Positions 15,889 through 25,191 of a DNA stretch of 64,000 nt are shown piece by piece. This DNA is from Candidatus Accumulibacter sp. ACC003 (GTDB lineage: Bacteria; Pseudomonadota; Gammaproteobacteria; Burkholderiales; Rhodocyclaceae). Below the pieces are notes generated by a model. It was not told where the DNA came from, did no database searches, and saw only the letters and a program-made list of their open reading frames with translations. The stretch's first letter is position 1, and every line of letters begins with the position of its first letter. A program made the translations under genes and the position numbers. The stretch spans positions 186,001 to 250,000 of the forward strand of contig NZ_CAJQTX010000005.1 in assembly GCF_907163085.1 (NCBI RefSeq), written 5' to 3'.

Positions 15889-16419
15889 ATGACTCAAACA
15901 AAGAAAGTCGGTAGCCAGGAAAGTTCGCGAGAGCAGCTGCCTGATGGTCAGCAAGACGGGCCCGCTGCCGGCGCGGATGACGCCTTCGGCAAGCTGCTGC
16001 AGTTGGTGCGCTCGGTTCAGAACGGCATGCAGAACATCGACGACACGCACGGTCTGAGCGGCTCGCAGCTGTGGGCGCTGTGGCAGATTTCGGCGCGCCC
16101 CGGTCTGCGTGTCTCGCAGCTGGCGAGTGCCCTGCATATCAGGCCTTCCACCGCCAGCAACCTGCTCGACAAGCTCGAAGCACGCCAGTTGGTGCGCCGT
16201 GAACGGCGCGACACCGACAACCGCGTGGTCCGTCTGCACCTCACCGATGAGGGCGCCGAAGTGATCAAGGATATTCCCGGCCCGATGCAGGGCCAGCTGC
16301 GCGGCGCTTTGGGGAAAATGCCGCCGCCGGTGCTGGGGAATCTGCGCCAGGGGATGGCGTCGCTGCTCGAGCTGATGGGCGAGTCAAGTCGCCGCAGCCC
16401 GGTGCAGCCGAAAGCCTGA
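15889..16419 (+). CDS. MarR family transcriptional regulator
   Basis: A 176-residue winged-helix regulator, divergent from the mscS-glgB operon with 106 bases between the starts. The core has LSGSQLWALWQIS, the recognition helix region VSQLASALHIRPSTASNLLDKL, and the wing with RRERRDTDNRVVRLHLTDEG. An N-terminal tail of about 30 polar residues is unstructured in appearance. Its place makes it a candidate regulator of the divergent operon, but no operator could be defined. Confidence 0.9.
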   Translation: MTQTKKVGSQESSREQLPDGQQDGPAAGADDAFGKLLQLVRSVQNGMQNIDDTHGLSGSQLWALWQISARPGLRVSQLASALHIRPSTASNLLDKLEARQLVRRERRDTDNRVVRLHLTDEGAEVIKDIPGPMQGQLRGALGKMPPPVLGNLRQGMASLLELMGESSRRSPVQPKA

Positions 16420-16474
16420 ACGCCTGAACGCGACCTGGCGACTTCCCGCTTGGCGGCCTGGCGTCGCCAGGTCG

Positions 16475-17113
16475 CTACGGTAGCTCGTCAAGCCCGACCA
16501 TCGCCAGATGGTCGGTCACGCCCCACGCTTCCATGTGCCAGCGGTCGCCCGTGGCAGTCACCCAGTTGATGCCCGCGTTGGGGATCGTGAAATCGCGCGG
16601 CTGACGCAGCGAAGTGCCACGCACCAGACGGTTGACGATGTCCAGAACACCGCCGTGCGTCACCACGACGATCGTCTGGCCGCGATGCTCGTCGACCGCG
16701 CGTCGCAAGCCGGCGCTCACCCGCAGCTGCAGTTGCTGCAGACTCTCGCCGCCGTACGGAATCACGAAATCCGGCACGCGCGCTTCGAACAGCGCGTACA
16801 CGTCGGGGTAGCGGCTCCGCGACTGCTCGTAGGTCAGCCCTTCGAAAAGCCCGTAGCGCCGCTCGCGGAACTCCGGCCGCAGGATCGGCACCAGTTTCAA
16901 GGCGCCCGCGATGCGCCCGGCGGTCTGGCGCGCGCGTTGCAGGTCGCTGCTGTAGAGCGCGTCGAACGCCAGCGGCGCCAGCCACTGTGCGGCAGCATCG
17001 GCCTGCGCCAGCCCCGCTTCATCCAGACCAACGTCGATATTTCCCTGAATACGCTTTTCCGCGTTCCAGGACGTTTCGCCATGGCGGACAAAGCAGATGC
17101 GGGTGGCTTCCAT
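16475..17113 (-). CDS. Histidine phosphatase family protein (phosphoglycerate mutase-like)
   Basis: Cytoplasmic phosphatase of the branch-1 histidine phosphatase superfamily; 212 residues from MEATRICFVRHGETSWN. The RHGET motif carries the phospho-accepting His. ERRYGLFEGLTYEQ follows, and the second catalytic His lies in VVVTHGGVLDIVNRL. The family includes cofactor-dependent phosphoglycerate mutases, GpmB-like enzymes and CobC; the substrate cannot be fixed from sequence. Upstream in-frame codons (a GTG and earlier) are open but are not family-like. It is convergent with the marR gene. Confidence 0.88.
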   Translation of the reverse strand: MEATRICFVRHGETSWNAEKRIQGNIDVGLDEAGLAQADAAAQWLAPLAFDALYSSDLQRARQTAGRIAGALKLVPILRPEFRERRYGLFEGLTYEQSRSRYPDVYALFEARVPDFVIPYGGESLQQLQLRVSAGLRRAVDEHRGQTIVVVTHGGVLDIVNRLVRGTSLRQPRDFTIPNAGINWVTATGDRWHMEAWGVTDHLAMVGLDELP

Positions 17114-17576
17114 AAGGTTTTCGTTCACTAGCTGCGTTGGCGGCCAGGCATTGGCCGACGAGAAGATCCAGACTTCGCCCGCATGCAGCCTTGCTTGGTC
17201 AGGTTCGGGAAGCCGAGATTCTAAGCCATTTGCAGCAGCTGTTTTGCGTGCCGGGTGCAATCGAAGGCGCCCGCGCGTCGGCCCACCCACCAGCTGCCGC
17301 CCGCCATCCTAGCGGCGGGCACGGCGAGGTGGCCGACATGCGTGCGCCCGTTCGCTGCGCCGTCCACGCATCGCTGTGGCAAGATGTCGGCTTCATCGCC
17401 GCAGGCACGCTCGACGCTGAACTGTGCGCGACGCAAAGCCAAAAGAAAAAACAGACTCGGGAGGTTGAAGCGATGTTCCTGACGCCGCGAGCACCCGCAT
17501 ACCGGCGCTCACCGGAGCACTGCCCACCGCGTGCGATGGTCGTCAACACCACGCTCCCGACCCCGGCGTAGAAGCC
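17114..17576. other. Intergenic region upstream of the type I restriction locus
   Basis: About 460 bases between the divergent phosphatase and hsdR genes. Several frames are open on both strands because of the high GC content, but none has a ribosome site plus family features. It likely contains the two divergent promoters; I could not define them. Confidence 0.4.
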
Positions 17577-20396
17577 ATGCGCACCGCCGAGCAACTCGCC
17601 CGCGAGCACATCGACCAGCTGCTGAGCGCCGCCGGCTGGGCCGTGCAGGACGTCGCTGCAGCCGACATTCATGCCGCGCGTGGCGTCGCGCTGCGCGAGT
17701 TCCCGCTCGAAGCCGGGAACGGCTTTGCCGACTACCTGCTGTACGTCGATGGCAAGGCCGCTGGCGTCATCGAAGCCAAGAAGCGGGGCGCGACGCTCAC
17801 CGGCGTCGAGATCCAGTCGGCGCGTTACGCGCAGGGCCTGCCGCGCAGCCTGCCGGCATGGCGGCGGCCGCTACCCTTCATCTACGAATCGACTGGCGCC
17901 GAAACGCACTTCAGCAACGGCCTCGACCCCGAGCCACGCGCCCGTAACGTCTTCGCTTTTCACCAGCCGGCGACGCTCAGCGAATGGCTCAAGGCGCTGC
18001 CGCAAACGCCGGTCTTCGCCACCGGCAGCGGCAACGCTGCCCCGCACGCCGATTTCGCACCGCTCACCTTCCTTGCCCGTATGCGCCATATGCCCGAGCT
18101 GCTCACCGAGTGGGGCTACGCGGGCGACGGCGTCAGCAAGCAGCGACTCTGGCCGGCCCAGATCACCGCCATCAACAACCTGGAACGTTCACTGGCGGCC
18201 AACAAGCCGCGCGCGCTGATCCAGATGGCCACCGGCAGTGGCAAGACCTTCACCGCGATCAGCTTCATCTACCGGCTGATCAAATTCGCCGGCGCGCGCC
18301 GCGTGCTGTTCCTGGTCGACCGCGGCAACCTCGGCCGCCAGGCGAAAAAGGAGTTTGACCAGTACGTCTCGCCGGTCAACAACTTCAAGTTCGGCGAGGA
18401 GTTCATCGTCCAGCACCTCGTCAGCAACCACCTGGACAGCACCGCGCGCGTCTGCATCGCCACCATCCAGCGCATGTACTCGATGCTCAAGGGCCGCGAA
18501 CTGGCCGAGGCAGACGACGAGCAGAGCACCGCCGGCATCGACGCCCTGTTCAAGCAGCCCGAGCCGATCGACTACAACCCGGCGATCCCGATCGAGACCT
18601 TCGACATCATCGTCACCGACGAAGCGCACCGCTCGATCTACAACTTGTGGCGGCAGGTGCTCGAATACTTCGACGCCTACCTGGTCGGCCTCACCGCGAC
18701 GCCCAACAAGCAGACCTTTGGCTTCTTCAACAAAAACCTGGTGATGGAATACGGCCACGAGCAGGCGGTCGCCGACGGCGTCAATGTCAACTACGACGTT
18801 TATCGCATCCGCACCGAAGTCAGCGAAGCCGGCGCGAAAGTGGAAGCCGGCTACTGGCTCGAAGTGCGCGACAAGGCTACCCGTGCGCGCCGCGACTGGC
18901 AGCTCGACGACGACTTCGAGTACGAGCCGGCCGAACTCGACCGCAGCGTGCAGACGCCCGACCAGATCCGCACCATCGCCCGCACGCTGCGCGACAACTG
19001 GCAGCGCGACCTCTTTCCGCAGCGCAGCGAGCTGCCCAAGACGCTGGTCTTCGCCAAGGACGACAACCACGCCGAAGCCATCGTCGAAATCCTTCGCCAG
19101 GAGTTCGGCCGCGGCAACGACTTCGCGCAGAAGATCACCTACCGCAGCACCGGCGACACGCCGGAAAACCTGATCCGGGCCTTCCGCAGCAGCTACTACC
19201 CGCGCATCGCCGTCACCGTCGACATGATCGCCACCGGCACCGACATCAAGCCGGTCGAGATCGTCGTCTTCATGCGCAGCGTCAAGAGCCGCAGCTTCTT
19301 CGAACAGATGAAGGGCCGCGGCGTGCGCATCGTCAGCGACGACGACCTGCGCGGCGTCACCCCCGGCGAACACGCACACAAGGACCGCTTCGTGATCGTC
19401 GACTGCGTTGGTGTCTGCGAGCGCGACAAGACCGACTCGCGGCCGATGGACCAAAAGAAGTCGGTGCCGTTGAGCGCGCTGCTGCAGGCCATCAGCCTCG
19501 GCAACGTCGAACCCGAAGTGCTGTCCAGCGTCGCGTTACGCCTGTCGCGCCTTGACGCGCGGCTCAGCGACGCCGAGCGCGCCAGGGTGCGCAGCGCCGC
19601 CGGCGGCGTCGAGCTGAAGGAGCTGTCACGCGCCATCGTGCAGGCGCTCAACCCGAGCAGCGACCGCTCGCCGCAGCAAGCCGAAGACGCGCTGCGCCAG
19701 GCGGTCAAGCCGCTCGCCAAGCCGCAACTGCGCGAGCTGCTGCTGAGCCTCAAGGCGCAGAAAGAACTGGTGATCGACATCGTCACCCAGGATCGCCTGC
19801 TCGCCGCCGAGTATTCCGCAGCCGCCCGCGAGCGCGCGCAGGGCATCGTCCAGAGCTTCGAGGCCTTCATCACCGAGCATCGCGACGAGATCACCGCGCT
19901 GCAAATTCTCTACAACCGCCCGACCCGGGCGCCGCTGAGTTTCGCCGAACTGCAGTCGCTCGCCGACACCCTGCAGGCACCGCCGCAGCTATGGACCGAA
20001 AGCCAGCTCTGGCAGGCCTATGCCGCGCTCGACAAATCCAGCGGAGGCAAGAAGGTGCGCGGCGCCAGCCAGCGACGTATCCTCACCGACCTCGTCTCGC
20101 TGGTGCGCTACGCCATGCACCAGGAGAACGAACTGGTGCCCTACCCCGAGCGCGTCGCCGCCAACTTCAAGGCGTGGATGGTGCAGCAGGAGGAGGCAGG
20201 CAAGGGCTTCACCGACGAGCAGCGCTGGTGGCTGGAGAAGATGGCCGAGCACATCGCATCCAATCTCGGCGTCGAGGCAGAAGACTTCAGCTACGCACCC
20301 TTCGACCAGCGGGGCGGGCTGGGGAGAGTGCATCAGATTTTTGGCGGAGAGTTGACGAAGGTGATTGAGGACTTGAACAGGGAGTTGGCGGCGTGA
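17577..20396 (+). CDS. hsdR: Type I restriction enzyme, R (endonuclease/translocase) subunit
   Basis: Motor and nuclease subunit of a type I restriction-modification system, 939 residues. The N-terminal PD-(D/E)XK nuclease is seen as D52 in GFADYLL and E66-A-K68 in GVIEAKK. The SF2 helicase core has Walker A in QMATGSGKTFTAISF, motif II in VTDEAHRSIY, motif III in GLTATPNKQTFGFF, and motif VI in EQMKGRGVRIV. The C-terminal part (about 640-939) fits the EcoEI-type R C-terminal domain. It is the first gene of the locus; its stop overlaps the hsdS GTG start. The order with R first and M last is not the usual R-M-S. Confidence 0.95.
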   Translation: MRTAEQLAREHIDQLLSAAGWAVQDVAAADIHAARGVALREFPLEAGNGFADYLLYVDGKAAGVIEAKKRGATLTGVEIQSARYAQGLPRSLPAWRRPLPFIYESTGAETHFSNGLDPEPRARNVFAFHQPATLSEWLKALPQTPVFATGSGNAAPHADFAPLTFLARMRHMPELLTEWGYAGDGVSKQRLWPAQITAINNLERSLAANKPRALIQMATGSGKTFTAISFIYRLIKFAGARRVLFLVDRGNLGRQAKKEFDQYVSPVNNFKFGEEFIVQHLVSNHLDSTARVCIATIQRMYSMLKGRELAEADDEQSTAGIDALFKQPEPIDYNPAIPIETFDIIVTDEAHRSIYNLWRQVLEYFDAYLVGLTATPNKQTFGFFNKNLVMEYGHEQAVADGVNVNYDVYRIRTEVSEAGAKVEAGYWLEVRDKATRARRDWQLDDDFEYEPAELDRSVQTPDQIRTIARTLRDNWQRDLFPQRSELPKTLVFAKDDNHAEAIVEILRQEFGRGNDFAQKITYRSTGDTPENLIRAFRSSYYPRIAVTVDMIATGTDIKPVEIVVFMRSVKSRSFFEQMKGRGVRIVSDDDLRGVTPGEHAHKDRFVIVDCVGVCERDKTDSRPMDQKKSVPLSALLQAISLGNVEPEVLSSVALRLSRLDARLSDAERARVRSAAGGVELKELSRAIVQALNPSSDRSPQQAEDALRQAVKPLAKPQLRELLLSLKAQKELVIDIVTQDRLLAAEYSAAARERAQGIVQSFEAFITEHRDEITALQILYNRPTRAPLSFAELQSLADTLQAPPQLWTESQLWQAYAALDKSSGGKKVRGASQRRILTDLVSLVRYAMHQENELVPYPERVAANFKAWMVQQEEAGKGFTDEQRWWLEKMAEHIASNLGVEAEDFSYAPFDQRGGLGRVHQIFGGELTKVIEDLNRELAA

Positions 20397-21637
20397 GCGC
20401 CGTTCCCGTAGAAAGGCCGGATACCGTAACTGAGGGATGGAGGTGGACGACCATGGGCGAAATCGCGGAAGTCGCAGGCGGTGGCACTCCGCGCACAAAC
20501 GACGCAGCCAACTTCGAAAACGGCGACATTCCTTGGCTGACTCCTGCTGACCTTTCTGGCTACACCGAGAAGTACATTGCTCACGGTGCTCGCTTCATCA
20601 CGCAGAAAGGGATCCAGTCTTGCGCAGCCCGGCTCCTATCGGCGGGAACGGTTCTGTTCACCTCGCGCGCCCCCATCGGCTATGTGGCGATTGCGCGCAA
20701 TCCGATCGCTACAAACCAGGGATTCAAGAGCTTCGTGCTTCACGACGGCGTTCTGCCGGAATACGTCTATTGGTGGCTGAAGGGATCCAAACGGCGCGCG
20801 GAGAGCCTAGCGAACGGCACGACGTTCCTGGAGCTTTCGGGTGCGAATGCAAAGAAAATTGCAATTCCGATCGCGCCACTTGAGAGGCAGAGAGAGATCG
20901 TCGCAGAAATCGAAAAGCAGTTCTCCCGCCTCGACGAAGCCGTCGCCAACCTCAATCGCGTCAAGGTCAACCTCAAACGCTACAAGGCCGCCGTCCTCAA
21001 AGCCGCCATGGAAGGCCGCCTTGTTGAACCAGCCACATCCGTGGCATGGGCTCTGGAACGTCTAGAAGCGGTCGCTGAAGTGCAGCTCGGCCAGCAACGC
21101 GCGCCGGTTCACGCGGCTGCCTCGGAACAGACCGCCTACGTTCGTGCAGCCAATGTGACTTGGGATGGGCTTGATCTAAGTGATGTCAAGTTCATGGGGT
21201 TTCCAAACATTGAGCGCTACCGGCTTCGAGTTGGCGACATTCTTTTATCTGAGGCCTCCGGTAGCCCAAATGAGGTTGGGAAACCAGCGCTTTGGAATGG
21301 GGAGATCCCGAACGCGTGCTACCAGAAAACGCTGATTCGAATACGAACAGACGCGCGCTTGCTAACGCCCCGCTTCGTCTACTACTTCTTTCTTCACACG
21401 TGCCTGACAGGTCAGTTTGCGCGATTGGCGCCGGGTGTTGGAATTCTGCATCTGACGGCGGAGCGGATGCTCGCGTGGCCCACTCCCGTACCGCCGCTGG
21501 CGGAACAACACCGCATCGTCGCCGAAGTCGACCGCCGTCTGTCGATCGTCCGTGAGGTCGAGTCCGAGGTCGATGCCAACCTCAAGCGCGCGCAGGCACT
21601 GCGGCAGGCCACGCTGGCCAAGGCCTTCGCAACATGA
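20393..21637 (+). CDS. hsdS: Type I restriction enzyme, specificity subunit
   Basis: DNA-recognition subunit, 414 residues, with two target-recognition domains each followed by a conserved helical spacer. The first ends in LERQREIVAEIEKQFSRLDEA, the second in LAEQHRIVAEVDRRLSIVREV, which are the typical HsdS repeats. TRD1 spans about 15-160 and TRD2 about 215-370. Translation starts at a GTG that overlaps the hsdR stop (GTGA). TRD2 DNA appears less GC-rich than the flanks (for example around 21130-21420), which fits exchange of recognition domains by recombination. Confidence 0.95.
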   Translation: MSAVPVERPDTVTEGWRWTTMGEIAEVAGGGTPRTNDAANFENGDIPWLTPADLSGYTEKYIAHGARFITQKGIQSCAARLLSAGTVLFTSRAPIGYVAIARNPIATNQGFKSFVLHDGVLPEYVYWWLKGSKRRAESLANGTTFLELSGANAKKIAIPIAPLERQREIVAEIEKQFSRLDEAVANLNRVKVNLKRYKAAVLKAAMEGRLVEPATSVAWALERLEAVAEVQLGQQRAPVHAAASEQTAYVRAANVTWDGLDLSDVKFMGFPNIERYRLRVGDILLSEASGSPNEVGKPALWNGEIPNACYQKTLIRIRTDARLLTPRFVYYFFLHTCLTGQFARLAPGVGILHLTAERMLAWPTPVPPLAEQHRIVAEVDRRLSIVREVESEVDANLKRAQALRQATLAKAFAT

Positions 21638-23343
21638 ACACCGCTGAACTCACCGCCCTGCTGGACCGGCTGCGCGCGGAACCACGCGAGACCGAGTGGC
21701 TGGAGTTCAAGGCCAATCGCCTTGAGCCCCAAGTGCTTGGCGAATACGTGTCGGCGCTGGCCAACTCCGCCTGCTTGCTTGGCAAGCCGCGCGCCTACCT
21801 GGTGTTCGGCATTCAGGACGGCAGCCATGCGGTGATGGGCACCACTTTCGACCCACAAGCTGAGAAAGGCAAAGGCACGCAGTTGCTGTCGCTTTGGTTG
21901 TCGCTTGGCCTGCACCCAAACGTCGGCTTTGAAACCCACACCTTCATCTACCAGGGCAAGCGGGTGCTGCTGTTTGAAGTGCATCCGGCGTTCGACCGGC
22001 CGGTCCTTTTCTACGGTACTGCTTACATCCGGGACGGCACGAGCAAGACCGAGTTGGCGAAGTACCCGGAGAAGGAACGTGCGATCTGGAATCGCCGCGT
22101 GGACTGGAGCGCGGTGGTCTGCGAGCAAGCCACGCTGGAAGACCTGGACCCGCTGGCCGTAGAGAAGGCTCGTGCGCAGTTCACCACCAAGTTCGCCACC
22201 CAGGCTGCGATGGTGGCCGGCTGGGACGACGCGACGTTTCTGAGCAAGGCGAAGCTGACGATTCGCCGCTCGGTGACGAACGCCGCGTTGCTTCTGCTGG
22301 GCCGCCCGGAATCGTCGACACTGCTGGTACCGAGAGTGGCGCGCATCACCTGGCTGCTGAAGAACGAACGTAACGAGGAACTCGATTACCAGCACTTCGG
22401 TCCGCCGTTCCTGTTGAACGTGGACAAGGTGCTGGCCCGCATTCGCAACCTCACGGTGCGCGAGTTGCCGGAAGGCACGCTGTTCCCGGTCGAGCTGACT
22501 CAATACGATCCGTGGGTCATCCGCGAGGCGCTGCACAACTGCATCGCCCATCAGGACTACGGGCTGCGTGGGCGGGTGCAGGTAGTGGAGACCCCCGACA
22601 CCCTGCTGCTGACCAACGTCGGTGGCTTCCTGCCGGGAAGAGTGGAAACGGTTATCGAGCAGGACGCGCCACTGGAAATCTACCGTAACCCCTTCCTCGC
22701 CGAGGCGATGGTCCACTTCAACATGATCGACACGCAGGGTGGCGGTATCAAGCGTATGTTCCAGAAGCAGCGACAGCGCTTCTTCCCGATGCCCGACTAC
22801 GACTTGTCGGAACCCGAGCGGGTCAAGGTAACACTGCGCGGACGGGTTCTGGACGAGCGCTACACGCGAATGTTGATGGTGCGCACTGACCTGGATCTCG
22901 GACTGATCATGCTGCTCGACAAGGTGCAGAAGCGACAGCACATCTCGGCCGACGACAGCAAACGGCTCAAGGCGGCCAGCCTCGTAGAGGGGCGCTACCC
23001 GAACCTTCTCGTCGCCAGCCGAGTCGCTGCGGCAGTCGGTGAGAAGGCGCAACACATACGCGATCGCGGATTCGACAGCCAGTACTACCAGGACATGATC
23101 GTCGCGCTGGTACGCGAGCATCAGCCCGTGGCGAGGGCGGACATCGATCGCCTGCTCCTGGACAAGCTGCCCGAAGTCCTGACCGCCGCGCAGAAGCTCA
23201 ACCGTATCCACAACCTGTTGCGGAGGCTGGCCGAGACCGGCCTGATCGTCAATGAGGGCAGCCGGCGCTGGCCGAAGTGGGTTCCTGCGGGTGCGGGACG
23301 CCCGGCTGGAAGATCAAAAGAAACCAATAACGACCAGCGATGA
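21634..23343 (+). CDS. AlbA_2/Schlafen-type protein with HATPase-like domain, inside the RM locus
   Basis: A 569-residue protein coupled to hsdS by ATGA. The N-terminal AlbA_2 (Schlafen) domain is seen in ETEWLEFKANRL and AYLVFGIQDGSHAVMG. The middle part matches the RecG-C/HATPase_c_4 type (REALHNCIAHQDYGLRG, LLLTNVGGFLPG, NMIDTQGGGIKRMF). A winged-helix region closes it. Proteins of this type are often found within type I restriction loci, where they may add an accessory or regulatory activity; the role is not established. Its position between hsdS and hsdM suggests co-expression with the RM genes. Confidence 0.85.
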   Translation: MNTAELTALLDRLRAEPRETEWLEFKANRLEPQVLGEYVSALANSACLLGKPRAYLVFGIQDGSHAVMGTTFDPQAEKGKGTQLLSLWLSLGLHPNVGFETHTFIYQGKRVLLFEVHPAFDRPVLFYGTAYIRDGTSKTELAKYPEKERAIWNRRVDWSAVVCEQATLEDLDPLAVEKARAQFTTKFATQAAMVAGWDDATFLSKAKLTIRRSVTNAALLLLGRPESSTLLVPRVARITWLLKNERNEELDYQHFGPPFLLNVDKVLARIRNLTVRELPEGTLFPVELTQYDPWVIREALHNCIAHQDYGLRGRVQVVETPDTLLLTNVGGFLPGRVETVIEQDAPLEIYRNPFLAEAMVHFNMIDTQGGGIKRMFQKQRQRFFPMPDYDLSEPERVKVTLRGRVLDERYTRMLMVRTDLDLGLIMLLDKVQKRQHISADDSKRLKAASLVEGRYPNLLVASRVAAAVGEKAQHIRDRGFDSQYYQDMIVALVREHQPVARADIDRLLLDKLPEVLTAAQKLNRIHNLLRRLAETGLIVNEGSRRWPKWVPAGAGRPAGRSKETNNDQR

Positions 23344-23350
23344 TCCCGCC

Positions 23351-23530
23351 ATGAATGCAGACAAGCCGCTGATTTTACGGCACATGCCTATTGATACCCG
23401 AGCAGATGAATTCGTCCGGTCAATAGGCGCGGCTATCAATTGGGACGAAAAGTCGTCCAAACCCGCGTCTGCGAACGCCCCAGACTCAACAGTGCAGACC
23501 ACAGGACCTCCATCACCGCTTAGCCACTGA
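23351..23530 (+). CDS. Small hypothetical ORF between AlbA_2 gene and hsdM
   Basis: A 59-residue frame beginning MNADKPLILRHMPIDTRADEF, eight bases after the AlbA_2 gene stop. No clear ribosome site. The sequence just after it reads, in another frame, as HHRLATEYARGFDEEKLGR and ends at a stop near 23618, so this stretch may be the frameshifted remnant of one small gene of about 85 residues. No family could be assigned. Confidence 0.35.
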   Translation: MNADKPLILRHMPIDTRADEFVRSIGAAINWDEKSSKPASANAPDSTVQTTGPPSPLSH

Positions 23531-23643
23531 GTATGCGCGCGGATTCGACGAAGAGAAGCTGGGCCGCATCGCAGGTTGGAGCACCAACGACCCCAGCAAG
23601 CCATTGAAACAGCGCTGACGCGCTTCAAACCGAACCCCGAAAG

Positions 23644-25191
23644 ATGAACTCAAACACCCTCGTCCAGAAACTCTGGAACTACTGCAACGTCCTGCGCGAC
23701 GACGGCATGAGCTACGGAGATTACGTCGAGCAGCTCACCTACCTGCTGTTCCTGAAGATGGCCGACGAGCGATCGCGTCCGCCGTACCGGCAGCCGAGCA
23801 TCATCCCGGCGCTCTACGCCTGGCCCGAGTTGCTGACGCGCGACGGCGACGAACTGTTCGACCACTACCGGCACGCGCTCGAACGGCTTGGCGGCGAGAA
23901 AGGCACGCTCGGACTGATCTTCAACAAGGCGCAGAACAAGTTCCAGGACCCGGCCAAGCTGCGGCGGGTGATCGTCGACCTGATCAACGAGGAAGACTGG
24001 TCGTCGCTCGGCGCCGATGTAAAAGGCGACGCCTACGAGGGCCTGCTCGAGAAGAACGCACAGGACACCAAGTCCGGCGCCGGCCAGTATTTCACGCCGC
24101 GGCCGCTGATCCAGGCGATGGTCGACGCCATCGCGCCGCGGCCCGGCGAGTCGGTCTGCGATCCGGCTTGCGGCACCGGCGGCTTCCTGTTCACCGCGCA
24201 CAACGCCATCACCAGCAACTACCCCAACCTCACCCGCGACGAGAAGCGCCACCTCAAGGAAGGCGCTTTCCGCGGCTGGGAACTGGTGCAGGGCACGGCA
24301 CGCGTGTGTGCGATGAACCTGCTGCTGCACGGCATCGGCTCGGAAACCAGCGTACCGATCGTCGTCGCCGACGCGCTGGCGGCCGACCCCGGCGAACGCT
24401 TCGACGTGGTGCTCGCCAATCCGCCGTTCGGCAAGAAGAGCAGTACGCAGATCGAAGGCGCCGACGGCAGGCGCAGCACCGAGAAGGACGTGATCGAGCG
24501 CGACGACTTCTGGGCGACGACCTCGAACAAACAGCTCAATTTCGTGCAGCACATCAAGACGCTGCTCAAGTCGCACGGCCGCGCCGCGGTGGTGGTGCCC
24601 GACAACGTCCTCTTCGAAGGCGGCGCCGGCGAAACGATCCGCCGCAAATTGCTGCACGAGTGCGACGTGCATACCTTGCTGCGCCTGCCGACGGGGCTGT
24701 TCTACGCGCAGGGCGTCAAGGCGAACGTGCTCTTCTTCGACAAGAAACCGGCCAGCAAGGCGCCGTGGACCCGCCAGCTGTGGATCTACGACCTGCGCAC
24801 CAACCAGCACTTCACGCTGAAGACCAGGCCGCTGAAACGCGCCGATCTCGACGAGTTCGTCCGCCTGTATCAGGGGCGACGTGCGGGCGAGCCGGCCGAT
24901 CGCCCGGCCAACCGCCACGACCGCGCGGCCACCTGGAGCGCGCAGGTGGCCGCCGCCAGCGGCGCCGGCCCCGACGGCCGCTGGCGGGTGTACGCCTACG
25001 ACGAACTGATCGCCCGCGACAAGGCCAGCCTCGACATCTTCTGGCTCAAGGACGACAGCCTCGCCGACAGCGACAATCTGCCAGCACCCGAAGTGATCGC
25101 GCAGGAAATCGTCGACGACCTCGAAGCGGCGCTGGAGCAGTTTCGCTTGATTGCCAGTGACTTGAACGGTGCTGCCGCAGAGACCGTATGA
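23644..25191 (+). CDS. hsdM: Type I restriction enzyme, N6-adenine methyltransferase subunit
   Basis: Modification subunit, 515 residues. The N-terminal HsdM bundle starts LVQKLWNYCNVLRDDGMSYGDY. The methyltransferase domain has GAGQYFTPRPLIQAMVD, the SAM-binding motif I VCDPACGTGGFLF, and the catalytic motif IV LANPPFGKKS (NPPF, adenine-N6 type). The start follows a short gap after the small ORF. Its stop overlaps the next gene by ATGA. With HsdR and HsdS it completes a type I system that appears intact. Confidence 0.95.
   Translation: MNSNTLVQKLWNYCNVLRDDGMSYGDYVEQLTYLLFLKMADERSRPPYRQPSIIPALYAWPELLTRDGDELFDHYRHALERLGGEKGTLGLIFNKAQNKFQDPAKLRRVIVDLINEEDWSSLGADVKGDAYEGLLEKNAQDTKSGAGQYFTPRPLIQAMVDAIAPRPGESVCDPACGTGGFLFTAHNAITSNYPNLTRDEKRHLKEGAFRGWELVQGTARVCAMNLLLHGIGSETSVPIVVADALAADPGERFDVVLANPPFGKKSSTQIEGADGRRSTEKDVIERDDFWATTSNKQLNFVQHIKTLLKSHGRAAVVVPDNVLFEGGAGETIRRKLLHECDVHTLLRLPTGLFYAQGVKANVLFFDKKPASKAPWTRQLWIYDLRTNQHFTLKTRPLKRADLDEFVRLYQGRRAGEPADRPANRHDRAATWSAQVAAASGAGPDGRWRVYAYDELIARDKASLDIFWLKDDSLADSDNLPAPEVIAQEIVDDLEAALEQFRLIASDLNGAAAETV

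Noticed and set aside
17199..17672. 157-aa minus-strand ORF before hsdR
   Set aside because: Overlaps the hsdR start, low-complexity composition, no family motif.
23520..23618. Resemblance of HHRLATEYARGF...LGRIAGW to the start of Cas3-type HD domains
   Set aside because: Too short, no HD residues follow, and there is no CRISPR array or cas gene in the window.
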